DNA of 64,000 bases, from positions 1,488,001 to 1,552,000 of the forward strand of contig NZ_OZ245754.1 in assembly GCF_965227365.1 (NCBI RefSeq). The letters run 5' to 3'. The translations under genes were made by a program, and so were the position numbers. Under the pieces are notes generated by a model. That model was not told the DNA's origin. It made no database searches and was given only the letters and a program-made list of their open reading frames with translations. Source of the stretch: Hwanghaeella sp965227365 (GTDB lineage Bacteria; Pseudomonadota; Alphaproteobacteria; UBA8366; Aestuariispiraceae). Below, in pieces: positions 16,617 to 25,033 of the stretch; the first letter of the stretch is position 1; each line of letters starts with the position of its first letter.

Positions 16617-17984
16617 CTGAAACCGGATGAGCATCCAAACTGGCCGCGACTGTCTTCGCGCCTGGCCGGGCCCGCTTTCGTACTGCTTTATCTGGCGGTC
16701 CTTCTGCTGCCGGCGATAGCCGCCTGGCTGCAGGGGCTGCCGCCACGCCGCTGGCAGGACGACCTGTCCTCCGGGCTGGCCCTCTGCGCTTTTGCAGGCG
16801 TAATGATGGAGTTCCTCCTGTCGGGCCGGTTTCGTTTCATTTCCAGCCATATCGGCATCGATGCGACGATGCGCGTGCATCAGTTGATGGCGCGGATGCT
16901 GACGCTGGCCCTCATCCTGCACCCGTTTCTCTATACCGGTGGCGGAATCAATTCGCCGATGGTCTGGGATGTGACAAGACAGGCCAGTCTCAATTTCGGT
17001 CTGGCCGGCGTGCTGACGGGACTGGTTGCCTGGATCGCGCTGATAGTCCTGGTTCTGATGGGGATGTTTCGCGAAAAACACAGCGGCGGGTACGAGGCCT
17101 GGCGGGCGTCGCATGGCTTCGCGGCCCTGATCGTCGCCGTTTTCGGGACTGTGCATGTGCTCAGGGCCGGGCGTTACAGCGAGGCTCCGTTACTGACCTG
17201 GTTCTGGATCGCCATGCTCGTCATTGCGATCACCACGCTAGTCTGGGTCTATGTGCTGAAGCCGCTTTGGCAGATCGGTCATCCCTATACAGTACGCTCG
17301 CTGCGCCGGATCGCGGACCGGACCTGGGAAGTCGTTATTGCGCCCGATCGCGGTGAGGCGATCCAGTTCGAGGCGGGCCAGTTCGTCTGGCTCAATATCG
17401 GGAACAGCCCGTTCTCGCTGTTCGAAAACCCGTTCTCGATCGCCTCCGCGCCGTCGCAGCGGGGGGAACTCGCTTTCGTCATCAAGGAGGTCGGGGATTT
17501 CACCCGCAGCCTGGGCGGCATCGCGACAGGCACGCGGGCCTATGTCGACGGGCCGCATGGCAACATGACGATCGCCGGCCGAGGCGGCGCGGGGATCGCC
17601 CTTTATGCCGGCGGTGTCGGCATCGCCCCGATCCTGTCGATCCTTCGGGAATTGCGCGAAAGCGGCGATCCCCGACCGGTAATGCTTCTTTATGGCAACC
17701 GGGCGGCGGACCAGATCGTCTATCGCGAGGAATTGCAGGAAGCCGCACGGCGCATGGACCTGCAGGTCGAGCATTTCCTCATGGAACCGCCGGCGGACTG
17801 GCGGGGCCGGACAGGGGTGATCGACGAGGCCGCGCTGGCCGAGGCATTCCGGAACCGCGACGCCGCCGACTGGCTGCATGTAATTTGCGGTCCGTTGCCG
17901 TTGATCGAACGGATAGAAAAGGCATTGCTGTCCGACGGTGTCCCGTCGAGCCGGATCCTGTCCGAGCGCTTTTATTACGATTGA
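16617..17984 (+). CDS. Ferric-reductase-like transmembrane flavocytochrome
   Basis: The clear part runs from the ATG at 16803 (393 residues), but coding sequence continues in frame upstream to about 16605 and encodes another membrane segment (AFVLLYLAVLLLPAIAAWL). No ATG, GTG or TTG occurs there; I place the start at CTG 16617 as a guess. Membrane domain: two H-x13-H pairs for two b haems (HQLMARMLTLALILH and HGFAALIVAVFGTVH). Cytosolic domains: FAD (FENPFSIASAP) and NAD(P) (YAGGVGIAPILSI, VICGPLPLIE). It probably moves electrons from NAD(P)H across the membrane. A 28-residue membrane protein follows. Confidence 0.85.
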   Translation: MKPDEHPNWPRLSSRLAGPAFVLLYLAVLLLPAIAAWLQGLPPRRWQDDLSSGLALCAFAGVMMEFLLSGRFRFISSHIGIDATMRVHQLMARMLTLALILHPFLYTGGGINSPMVWDVTRQASLNFGLAGVLTGLVAWIALIVLVLMGMFREKHSGGYEAWRASHGFAALIVAVFGTVHVLRAGRYSEAPLLTWFWIAMLVIAITTLVWVYVLKPLWQIGHPYTVRSLRRIADRTWEVVIAPDRGEAIQFEAGQFVWLNIGNSPFSLFENPFSIASAPSQRGELAFVIKEVGDFTRSLGGIATGTRAYVDGPHGNMTIAGRGGAGIALYAGGVGIAPILSILRELRESGDPRPVMLLYGNRAADQIVYREELQEAARRMDLQVEHFLMEPPADWRGRTGVIDEAALAEAFRNRDAADWLHVICGPLPLIERIEKALLSDGVPSSRILSERFYYD

Positions 17985-18007
17985 TCCCGTTTCAAAGGGG
18001 CAGGGAA

Positions 18008-18094
18008 ATGACGGAAAGACAGAAACTTCTGACCATCGTCTATGGGGTCAGCGTCGTCATCCTGTTGGTGTCGATCGCTTTCGCCTTGCGATGA
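18008..18094 (+). CDS. Tiny single-pass membrane protein, 28 residues
   Basis: An ATG at 18008, preceded by GGGGCAGGGAA, opens a 29-codon frame ending in TGA at 18092. After MTERQKLLT comes one hydrophobic helix (IVYGVSVVILLVSIAFAL) and a final arginine. It starts 23 bases after the ferric-reductase-like gene on the same strand, so co-expression is likely. It could be a small accessory subunit of that flavocytochrome. The function is inference only. Confidence 0.55.
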   Translation: MTERQKLLTIVYGVSVVILLVSIAFALR

Positions 18095-18136
18095 AGGTGG
18101 GGCGAAGAAGGGGCGTGGCCGAGGGGTGAAAAGGAC

Positions 18137-18157
18137 GGGGCGGCTCAAAGCCGCCCC
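18137..18157 (-). terminator. Hairpin terminator between convergent genes
   Basis: A perfect 9-bp GC stem (GGGGCGGCT at 18137-18145, AGCCGCCCC at 18149-18157) with a 3-base loop. On the minus strand it is followed by GTCCTTTTC, a weak U-rich tail, so it probably ends the YcbK/LdtD unit. It could also stop plus-strand transcripts from the flavocytochrome operon. Confidence 0.65.
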
Positions 18158-18189
18158 GAAACGCAATCCGATTAACCCGTGCCCGTGAG

Positions 18190-18732
18190 TTACCAGTAAC
18201 GTACCGGGCCGACATCCACATGGACGAAGTTGGATCTTACATACTTGCCGACGCCGCCGGCCTTTAGGGCCTTCGCGGCCTTGTGCAGACGGTCCAGGTC
18301 CACGCGTTCGGCCCGAATGTCCGAGGCCATACCGCGCATGTGATAGCTCTTCTTGGCGACACCGTTTCCGTTAGCGGCCAGTTTCGCATTGGTCTTCGGC
18401 GAACGGTATCCGGAAATCAATTGAAAGCGGGGCTGGGCTTCGACCACTGCCGACAGGGCATAGAGCGCGTCGTACAGATTCTGGTCGATCTCGAAGACAT
18501 CACCGGTTCGGTGGTCCCGCATGATGGTGTTCAACTCGGCCAGGGCATCCGGGTTGTAATGTCCTTGTTCCCAGAAGGTCGCCTTGCATTTTTCACCCGT
18601 ATGCAGGCTTTCCACCGTCAAGGTTCGGTGCTCCGCCCGTTGCAGGGCGAATGCAGGTCCGCTGCCCAACACGGCCGAGAGGGCAATGGCCTGGGTAATG
18701 AAACCACGTCGACTAACGGGGTTGGTGATCAA
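18190..18732 (-). CDS. YcbK/DUF882 family, M15-like murein peptidase
   Basis: 180 residues. The N-terminus has a twin-arginine-type signal (SRRGFITQAIALSAV). The catalytic-type pattern is FQLISGYRSPKTN, then KKSYHMRGMASDIR (zinc His and Asp) and NFVHVDVGPVRYW (last His), as in DUF882/M15 peptidases related to D-Ala-D-Ala or MepK-type endopeptidases. It probably trims peptidoglycan cross-links in the periplasm. It lies 118 bases downstream of the LdtD-like gene in the same direction, the order also seen for ycbB-ycbK in E. coli. Confidence 0.9.
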   Translation of the reverse strand: MITNPVSRRGFITQAIALSAVLGSGPAFALQRAEHRTLTVESLHTGEKCKATFWEQGHYNPDALAELNTIMRDHRTGDVFEIDQNLYDALYALSAVVEAQPRFQLISGYRSPKTNAKLAANGNGVAKKSYHMRGMASDIRAERVDLDRLHKAAKALKAGGVGKYVRSNFVHVDVGPVRYW

Positions 18733-18850
18733 TCTTCGGCTCCTTCGATATCCGTTGAAGATTTTTCTGCAAATTTGCTAACGAATGGCTAACGAATGCC
18801 ATTATTTCCACATTTTTTCTATCAGTATTCGCGCTTGCCGCGAAATTGCC

Positions 18851-20443
18851 TTATTTCGGGCTGCTCCGCAGGGACTCCTGCAGGGTTGCGTCGCGCTCGT
18901 AAATATCCGGCCGAAATTCAATCGTTCCGCCCTCGCCGACCCAGGCGGTCGCATAGGTGATGTAGATCGGCATCTGTTTGTTCAGCGGCACTTTGACCGG
19001 ACTGTCCAGGTTCATCGCCTTGTCGATTTCCGGTCCGGTCCATTTCGGTTGATCCGCCAGCAGCAGGGTCGCGAGCGCCGTCGGTTGCTCGACCCGGATA
19101 CAGCCGGAACTGAAAGCGCGGCTGGCACGGCCGAACAGATTCTTGTCCGGCGTATCGTGCAGGTAGACGCTGTATTTGTTCGGGAACATGAACTTGACCC
19201 GACCGAGCGCGTTCTTCGGCCCCGCCGGCTGGACATAGCGGTAGGACATGAGCTGCGAGGTCGGGGCCTGCCAATCGATCGCCTGCGGATCGATCACCTG
19301 GGCGTCGTGGTTCCAGCTGCTGAAGATGCGGATGCCTTTCTTGGCAAGAAACTCCGGGTCCTTCCGCATGCCCGGGATGATGTCTTCCCGAAGGATGGTC
19401 GGCGGGACCGTCCAGGTCGGGCTGAATTCAAGGTAGGATATCGCGGCCGAGAAGACGGGCGTGCGCCGGAAGGGACGTCCGACAACGACCGCCATTTCCA
19501 GGCTGGGGACGCCCAGTTCGAAGACTTCCAGGCGGAAACCGGCGATGTTCACCAGGATATAGTCGTTGCCCAGATCGCTGGGCAGCCAGCGCCAGCGTTC
19601 CATGTTGACGGCAATCTGATCGATGCGCGCCGCGATCGAAATATTCATCTCCGCCAAGGTGTTCTTGCCGACCACGCCGTCCGGCTCCAGCCCGTGCCGT
19701 TTTTGGAAACGGATCACGGATTGGACGAGAACCGGGTCGTAGAGTTCGCCCTCGGTCCCGTTGGGTTTTGCGACGAGGTCACCGAGCTTGCCGAGGCGGT
19801 CGCGGATGAGCGGAACGCGGGGATCGGCCATGCCCGGTTTGATCGAGGGGCCGGCCGGGATCGGCGCCATTTCTACCGATGTCGCTATGGCGCGGTAGGT
19901 GGAGAGTGCCCGCCGCAGCGCCCGATAGGGCGCATTGCCCGGTACCGCGTTTTGCAGCGCCACTGCGATATCCGGCGCTTCGGTCAACATGGTCAGTGCC
20001 TGAACGGCGTCAAAGGCAGCGCCGGCCTCGGTGCCGTCGGTGTCCGGCAGTCGGCCATGCCGCACTTCGTACAGGAAATGCAGAACCTGGCCGGTGATTT
20101 CCAGGTCCAGCAGCAGGCCGTGCGGGCCGTCTGCGGCGATCCGCGCAATCAACGCGGGCGCGTCGTAATGGGTCGGGTCCAGTCCTTCCTGGTCCGCCGC
20201 GGCGAGATGGGCGAGAGCCTTCTTCGCGCGGCTGTTCGGCTTGCCGTCCTCAAGCCATAGGGGCGCATTGTCCCGTGCGGCATAGAACTCCTGAATCGCC
20301 GGCCAGACCGGCGCGATCACGGAGTGCTGTAATTCTTCGGGAAGGGCTATGTCGGTCGGGTGTGTATCGGCCTGCGCCGGAAGAGCGAGGGCCAGTGAGA
20401 AGGCCATCGGCAATGCGAAGATTGCGGGGCGGAGGACACCCAT
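18851..20443 (-). CDS. L,D-transpeptidase, YcbB/LdtD-like
   Basis: 530 residues with a Sec signal peptide (residues 1-25, ending PAQA). Order of domains: an N-terminal scaffold, a peptidoglycan-binding domain about 215-275 (LYDPVLVQSVIRFQKRHGL, VVGKNTLAEMN), and a YkuD catalytic domain with the H...SSGCIRV signature (LHDTPDKNLFGR, then AFSSGCIRVEQP, Cys nucleophile). This is the YcbB layout of large L,D-transpeptidases that make 3-3 cross-links in peptidoglycan. It is the first gene of a unit with the YcbK-like peptidase. Confidence 0.93.
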   Translation of the reverse strand: MGVLRPAIFALPMAFSLALALPAQADTHPTDIALPEELQHSVIAPVWPAIQEFYAARDNAPLWLEDGKPNSRAKKALAHLAAADQEGLDPTHYDAPALIARIAADGPHGLLLDLEITGQVLHFLYEVRHGRLPDTDGTEAGAAFDAVQALTMLTEAPDIAVALQNAVPGNAPYRALRRALSTYRAIATSVEMAPIPAGPSIKPGMADPRVPLIRDRLGKLGDLVAKPNGTEGELYDPVLVQSVIRFQKRHGLEPDGVVGKNTLAEMNISIAARIDQIAVNMERWRWLPSDLGNDYILVNIAGFRLEVFELGVPSLEMAVVVGRPFRRTPVFSAAISYLEFSPTWTVPPTILREDIIPGMRKDPEFLAKKGIRIFSSWNHDAQVIDPQAIDWQAPTSQLMSYRYVQPAGPKNALGRVKFMFPNKYSVYLHDTPDKNLFGRASRAFSSGCIRVEQPTALATLLLADQPKWTGPEIDKAMNLDSPVKVPLNKQMPIYITYATAWVGEGGTIEFRPDIYERDATLQESLRSSPK

Positions 20444-20601
20444 TTAGTCCGTTCCATCGGTGTTGTCACAGACATCGTCGATATCACGATGCGGGTTGCC
20501 GGTGCAACGCGGGATATCGGACGAGAAAGCGGCCCGAACGGTGGCGGGCGGCGGCGTGCGCCGGTGGGAAACGGCCGTGCGCCGCTGGCAGGTATTCCGC
20601 G

Positions 20602-21210
20602 TTAGACCCGGACCATATCCTCGAAAGTGTGATCAATCCCGTGGCCGATATCGATGATGTCGCGTCTCACTAGGTTGGCGCCGAGCAAGGCCTGGTTTTC
20701 CTTCGGGCCGAATCCCAGGTCTTCCGTCGTCTGGTCCGAGAACAGGATCTGACCCGCCTCGCCGTCCCTGGCCGGGGCCAGGGGCAGGGCGACGGCTTCC
20801 GCATACATTAATTGTCCGGAGGTGTAGACCTGCTGCAGGTCGGCACGGAAGCCGCAGGGCGTCTCGACGACCATTTCCATTACCCGTTTCACGGAGGCGA
20901 CGCGGTCGGTCGGCACATAATCGTAGTAGTTCACCCGGGCGGTCGGAAAACTCATCCGTTCCCGGAGGTTTTCGCCGATAATCCGGAATTCACATCGATG
21001 GTCTTTGATGACGGAGCCGAGGGCAATATGCGGTGTGGACGCGGCGAAATCCGATATGTCGAGATCGGTGAATTTTGGCGGGTGGTTGCCGTTCGCGTGG
21101 AGATACTTTGCATATCCGGCAATGAGCCTGCGGCCCGACTCGGTTTTACAGCGAGCCGAGATTTCATCCAGGTTCCCGACAAATTCAGGTTTCTTGGAAA
21201 CCCATTCCAT
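20602..21210 (-). CDS. PAS-fold regulatory protein (PAS_5-like)
   Basis: 202 residues, ATG at 21210 after AAGGGGTTTTGT. Segments RRLIAGYAKYLHANGNHPP, FTDLDISDFAAS, CEFRIIGENL and the terminal VALPLAPARDGEAGQILF fit a lone PAS_5-type PAS fold with no output domain. A small-molecule sensor or adaptor role is likely but the ligand is unknown. It is divergent from the glycosyltransferase gene. It resembles the protein at 6648-7214 in layout, not in close sequence. Confidence 0.75.
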   Translation of the reverse strand: MEWVSKKPEFVGNLDEISARCKTESGRRLIAGYAKYLHANGNHPPKFTDLDISDFAASTPHIALGSVIKDHRCEFRIIGENLRERMSFPTARVNYYDYVPTDRVASVKRVMEMVVETPCGFRADLQQVYTSGQLMYAEAVALPLAPARDGEAGQILFSDQTTEDLGFGPKENQALLGANLVRRDIIDIGHGIDHTFEDMVRV

Positions 21211-21518
21211 ACAAAACCCCTTACCCCAGGTAATCGAGGTAACACCCCTTACAATCAGTCCTATTGTCGACTGTATAGAGTTAACTATCCACTAATATGG
21301 ATGTCGAAAAGGGAAAAGTGCGGGGTGAGGGCGGGTAACACGGTCGTTCACGTTCGCAGGAGGGGCGATGCCCGACCGGTTCTCATCCGTTTTCGCCGCG
21401 CAAGGCGGTCTCGTCCGCTTTCCCGTTACGCGAGCGTTTCACTGCCCGCGAAGTGGAAATAGGATGGGCAGTCGCCGATTGTTCCAAGCAGACGGGAATT
21501 GGCGCGCGGGAGGAGAAT
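21211..21518. other. 308-base divergent promoter region, no gene seen
   Basis: The region between the PAS protein and the glycosyltransferase is AT-rich at 21230-21320 (for example AGAGTTAACTATCCACTAAT), where promoters for both directions probably lie. An in-frame GTG for the glycosyltransferase occurs at 21453 but has no ribosome-binding site. No gene, clear operator or terminator is recognised. Confidence 0.5.
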
Positions 21519-22700
21519 GTGCGTTTTTTCGTCAGTCATCACGCGACCGAGCAGTATTCGCTGATCCCCTATACGGACCGGGAAATCGTGAAGGCCGTAC
21601 GGCACTTTTTTCCGGATGCCAGAAGCCATCTTTTCGGTCGTGACGACGCGGCGGATGCCCGGCAATTCCTGGCGATGAAACAGGCGTGCGACACCGGGGA
21701 ACCCATGTTCTCCCTCGATACGACCGGGCAGATTCCGTTCCATTCGCTTCCCTTCAGTGCCGAGCGGAACAAGCTGATCTATCTGTCCGACGCCCCGTTC
21801 GGGTCCTTTACCCTGCTGCGCGCCATGCCGGAAGGCAGCTATGTCGGATACAGCGATCGGCGGTTCCTGGAATTCCATCAGGATTCCGGCCTGCCGATCC
21901 GCCCCGTTTTTTTGCCGCATGGCGGGCCGGTGACGGTCGACCGCGGCAAGGATCCGGGTGACAGGGCGTTGCCGGTCGCCTTCATCGGCAAGGTCGAGAA
22001 CCCGGAGCCGTCCGGGCAATTCGATCACGCGGCCCTGGGCGGCGATCCGGCCCTCTTGGCCCTGTTCCGGCAGGCGGCGGATTTGAGCCGCGACAGCGGC
22101 GAGGAGATCTATCGTGCCTATCGGTCGACCTGTCTGGGACGTGGGGAAAATCCGATGGCCGTCCTGCCCCGGGAAGCGATGTGTGAGGTGCTGTGGGCGA
22201 TGCAGCACTGGGTGGAGGCGCATCGGCGTCTGGAGGTGCTGCGCGGTTTCGCTGATCGGCCGATCGACATTTTCGGACCGGTCGATCAGGCTATCCCGGG
22301 CGTCACCGATCGCGGGCACAGGTTTCATGGCCCAATTCAGGGAAAACAGGCGCTGCAGGTCCTGCAGGAAACGCGGATCCTGTTGAACCCAGTCTTCGTC
22401 CTCGCCGGCGGCGGGCACGAGCGCATCTGGTTCGCGCTGGCGAACGGATGCCTGCCCCTGACCGATCCGAGCCGCTTCGTCGAGGAAAGCTTCACCGACG
22501 GGGAGAGCCTGTTGTTCATCGATTACGCCGATCCGTCGGGTTCGGCGGAAAAGGCCTGGGCGATGGCGCAGGCGCCGGACCGTATTCGGGAAATGCTGGA
22601 CCGGGCGGTGCCGATTTACGAGGCCGGGCATACCTGGATCAGCCGGTTGCGCGAGGCATTCCGGCAGATCCCCGAACTGACCCCTTACGCGGCGGACTAG
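21519..22700 (+). CDS. Glycosyltransferase with a CgeB-like C-terminal domain
   Basis: 393 residues from GTG 21519, which has a GGAGGAGAAT site; an in-frame GTG at 21453 has none. The C-terminal part resembles the GT-B nucleotide-sugar binding region of CgeB-type transferases (RILLNPVFVLAGGGHERIW, FALANGCLPLTD, FTDGESLLFIDY). The N-terminal half is less conserved (VRFFVSHHATEQ). It lacks membrane segments. It may modify a surface polysaccharide, flagellin or another acceptor; none is identified. No other sugar genes adjoin it, so the pathway is open. Confidence 0.7.
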   Translation: MRFFVSHHATEQYSLIPYTDREIVKAVRHFFPDARSHLFGRDDAADARQFLAMKQACDTGEPMFSLDTTGQIPFHSLPFSAERNKLIYLSDAPFGSFTLLRAMPEGSYVGYSDRRFLEFHQDSGLPIRPVFLPHGGPVTVDRGKDPGDRALPVAFIGKVENPEPSGQFDHAALGGDPALLALFRQAADLSRDSGEEIYRAYRSTCLGRGENPMAVLPREAMCEVLWAMQHWVEAHRRLEVLRGFADRPIDIFGPVDQAIPGVTDRGHRFHGPIQGKQALQVLQETRILLNPVFVLAGGGHERIWFALANGCLPLTDPSRFVEESFTDGESLLFIDYADPSGSAEKAWAMAQAPDRIREMLDRAVPIYEAGHTWISRLREAFRQIPELTPYAAD

Positions 22701-22708
22701 CTTTCGCG

Positions 22709-23866
22709 TCAGAGGATCGGCAATTCCGGTGCGGCGCGTTCGGAGAGGAGAACCGGCGGGCCGTCGGTGATGAGCAGATTTTCCTCATGCACCATGATCT
22801 TGCCGTCCGCGACCTCCATCCCCGGTTCCAAGGTCATGACCATGCCGGGTTTCATCACCGTCATATCGAAATGGATATTGGACGGGCTTTCGGTCAATTG
22901 CATGCCCAGCCCATGGCCGTATCGGCCGACATCACCGCCGCCGGTCTTGCCTTCCGGATCGATCACGGCTGCCATGGCGTTGTAAAGGTCGCGACAGGTG
23001 GCGCCCGGTCTTGCAACCGCTAATGCCGCGTCGGTTGCTTCGTAGAGCGTGCGGTAGGCGCGTTTCGCCGCGTCGCTGGCATGGCCGAATGCCCAGTTGC
23101 GGTCGAAGTCGCAATAATAGCCGCGCAGGGTTGCCCCGGTATCCAGCATCAGAACATCGCCGGCGCGCAGCGGCTTCACGCCCGGCGGAGAAATAACATC
23201 CGCATAGCCGCCCTGGTCCGCGCCGCCGACAAGGTAGGGGACGTCTTCCGCCCCTTCGCGCAGCAGGTCGATCTTGAAGGATCGAAAGGTTTCCTTCAGG
23301 GGTTGCCCTTCATGGAAGAGCTTTGGCGCATTGGCGAAGGCGCGCGATGCTATCGCGCAGATCTCGGCGATGGTGGCGATTTCCGCCTCCGACTTCACCT
23401 CGCGCAGGGCCTGGATCATCGGCGTCGCATCAACCGGTTCCATGCCGGGCAGCATCTCGTGTATCCGGGCCAGGTCGTTCAACGGCATTCTCAAGCTACT
23501 TTCCCTTCCCATGGGAATGCCGACGCGGGTCGATCCCCGCAGCGCGTCGGCCAGCAGGGAAACGCCGTCGTCGTCTTCGTGCGGCGAGGACCAGCAGCGT
23601 ACATCCTCGATCCAGGTGGCGCGCATCAGGGCCGCGCCGATTTCGGGGATGATGGCGATCGGTTTGCCGGCTTTCGGTACGACCAGGAACCAGGGCCGGG
23701 TCGGACTGAGCCAGAACAGGGTGCGGAAGCCGGTGAAGTAGCGCATCTCCGCTTCCGTGGTGAAGAGCAGGGCGTCGATGCCGTCCGCATGCATGGCCCG
23801 CTGGGCGCGGTCGAGCCGCGCTTCGTATTCCGCCTGCGGAAAATCCGGTTCGGCTGCCTCAATCAT
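22709..23866 (-). CDS. M24 family Xaa-Pro peptidase
   Basis: 385 residues from the ATG at 23866, whose codon region overlaps the stop of the upstream PLP-enzyme gene by 8 bases, so translation is probably coupled. An N-terminal creatinase-like domain (YFTGFRTLFWLSP) is followed by the pita-bread catalytic domain. Metal ligands are visible as MLDTGATLRGYYCDFDR (two Asp), GRYGHGLGMQL (His), TLEPGM (Glu) and MVHEENLLI (Glu). It cleaves Xaa-Pro bonds or a related substrate such as creatine-like amides. Its pairing with a PLP lyase suggests a small amino-acid or peptide degradation unit. Confidence 0.9.
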   Translation of the reverse strand: MIEAAEPDFPQAEYEARLDRAQRAMHADGIDALLFTTEAEMRYFTGFRTLFWLSPTRPWFLVVPKAGKPIAIIPEIGAALMRATWIEDVRCWSSPHEDDDGVSLLADALRGSTRVGIPMGRESSLRMPLNDLARIHEMLPGMEPVDATPMIQALREVKSEAEIATIAEICAIASRAFANAPKLFHEGQPLKETFRSFKIDLLREGAEDVPYLVGGADQGGYADVISPPGVKPLRAGDVLMLDTGATLRGYYCDFDRNWAFGHASDAAKRAYRTLYEATDAALAVARPGATCRDLYNAMAAVIDPEGKTGGGDVGRYGHGLGMQLTESPSNIHFDMTVMKPGMVMTLEPGMEVADGKIMVHEENLLITDGPPVLLSERAAPELPIL

Positions 23867-24941
23867 CGATCGCACCTTCCGAGACATAGAACAGGATCCG
23901 TGCTTCCGGGCCGAGGCCGTCAATCGCATCGGCCGCCTTCGCGGTAACCAGCCCTGCCAGCGCCGCGCCCGCGGAAGGAGAAATGGCGATACCGTGCCTG
24001 GCGTAGCGCGCGACCGCGTCGGCCGCTTCTCCTTCGGTCACCGTCATGAAACTGTCCGCCTCCCGCGCCAGGTATTTCAGCGCCAGGTGGCTCGGTTCCT
24101 TGCAATCGAGCCGGCCCATGCTGGAGACGGGCCCTTCGGTCGTGACCGGCTTGCCGGCTTCGATACTCTCGATCAGGGCAGGCGCGGCCTCGGGCTCGAC
24201 GACGCAGACATGAACCGCGTCACCCCAGCGCTCGCGTACCATGGCGGTGCAGGCTGCCGCCAGGCCGCCGACGCCGGCCTGCAGAAAGACATGGGTCGGG
24301 ACGGCGTCGATTTCGTCGGCCACCTCGGCGGCCATGATCAGATAGCCTTCCATCACGTCGCGCGCCGGTTCCCAATAGCCGATCCAGGAACTGTCGGACA
24401 GCAGCCGCCAGCCGTTCCGCTCCGCGTCGTGTGCGGCGGCTGCCATGCTCTCCTCATAGATCGCGCCGGCGCGCACCACGTCGGCCCCTTTGCCGCGCAG
24501 CCGTTCGGCGAAATCCTCCGGGACCGTTTCGGCCAGATAGACGGCGGCTTTCGCGCCGAAGACAGGCGCGCCGGCGGCGACCGACAGGCCATGATTGCCG
24601 GCACTGGCGCAGACGAAGGTTTCGCCCTTCAGCGCATCGGCATAATCCTTGGCCGACCCGTCGGCGACCCTTTTGGCGGCCAGTTTGGCGATGGCGTGTG
24701 CGGCGCCCAATGCCTTGAAACTGCCCAGGCCCATGCGCGCCCGTTCGTCCTTGATGACAACGCTGGCGACGCCGAGTTCGGCGGCCAGGCCCGGCAGCGG
24801 CGTCAGGGGCGTCCTGTGACCGGCGGGACACATTTTATATAGGGCGATCGCGGCGGAGGCGTCTGTGCAGACCTCGCCTTCGGAAATGGCGATCCCCGGC
24901 GGCAGTCCCCTACCGCGCAATGGATTCTTGATCAGCCGCAT
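23859..24941 (-). CDS. PLP-dependent lyase, diaminopropionate ammonia-lyase-like
   Basis: 360 residues from the ATG at 24941; an earlier ATG at 24977 lacks a ribosome-binding site. Fold type II pattern: PLP lysine in LGSFKALGAAHA, the SAGNHGLSVAAGA loop and HVFLQAGVGGLAAA phosphate-binding loop. The N-terminal RTPLTPLPGLAAELGV and the general order match 2,3-diaminopropionate ammonia-lyase, but related threonine dehydratase-like enzymes share these motifs. It overlaps the M24 peptidase gene downstream. Confidence 0.82.
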   Translation of the reverse strand: MRLIKNPLRGRGLPPGIAISEGEVCTDASAAIALYKMCPAGHRTPLTPLPGLAAELGVASVVIKDERARMGLGSFKALGAAHAIAKLAAKRVADGSAKDYADALKGETFVCASAGNHGLSVAAGAPVFGAKAAVYLAETVPEDFAERLRGKGADVVRAGAIYEESMAAAAHDAERNGWRLLSDSSWIGYWEPARDVMEGYLIMAAEVADEIDAVPTHVFLQAGVGGLAAACTAMVRERWGDAVHVCVVEPEAAPALIESIEAGKPVTTEGPVSSMGRLDCKEPSHLALKYLAREADSFMTVTEGEAADAVARYARHGIAISPSAGAALAGLVTAKAADAIDGLGPEARILFYVSEGAIDD

Positions 24942-25033
24942 GATCCGCTGCCCCCCGCGTCCCGTCTGTCCCATCATCTGGATGCACTATGCCGGAGCGT
25001 CCGGGCCCTGGCCAGTCGCGGCGGCCGGGCGGT

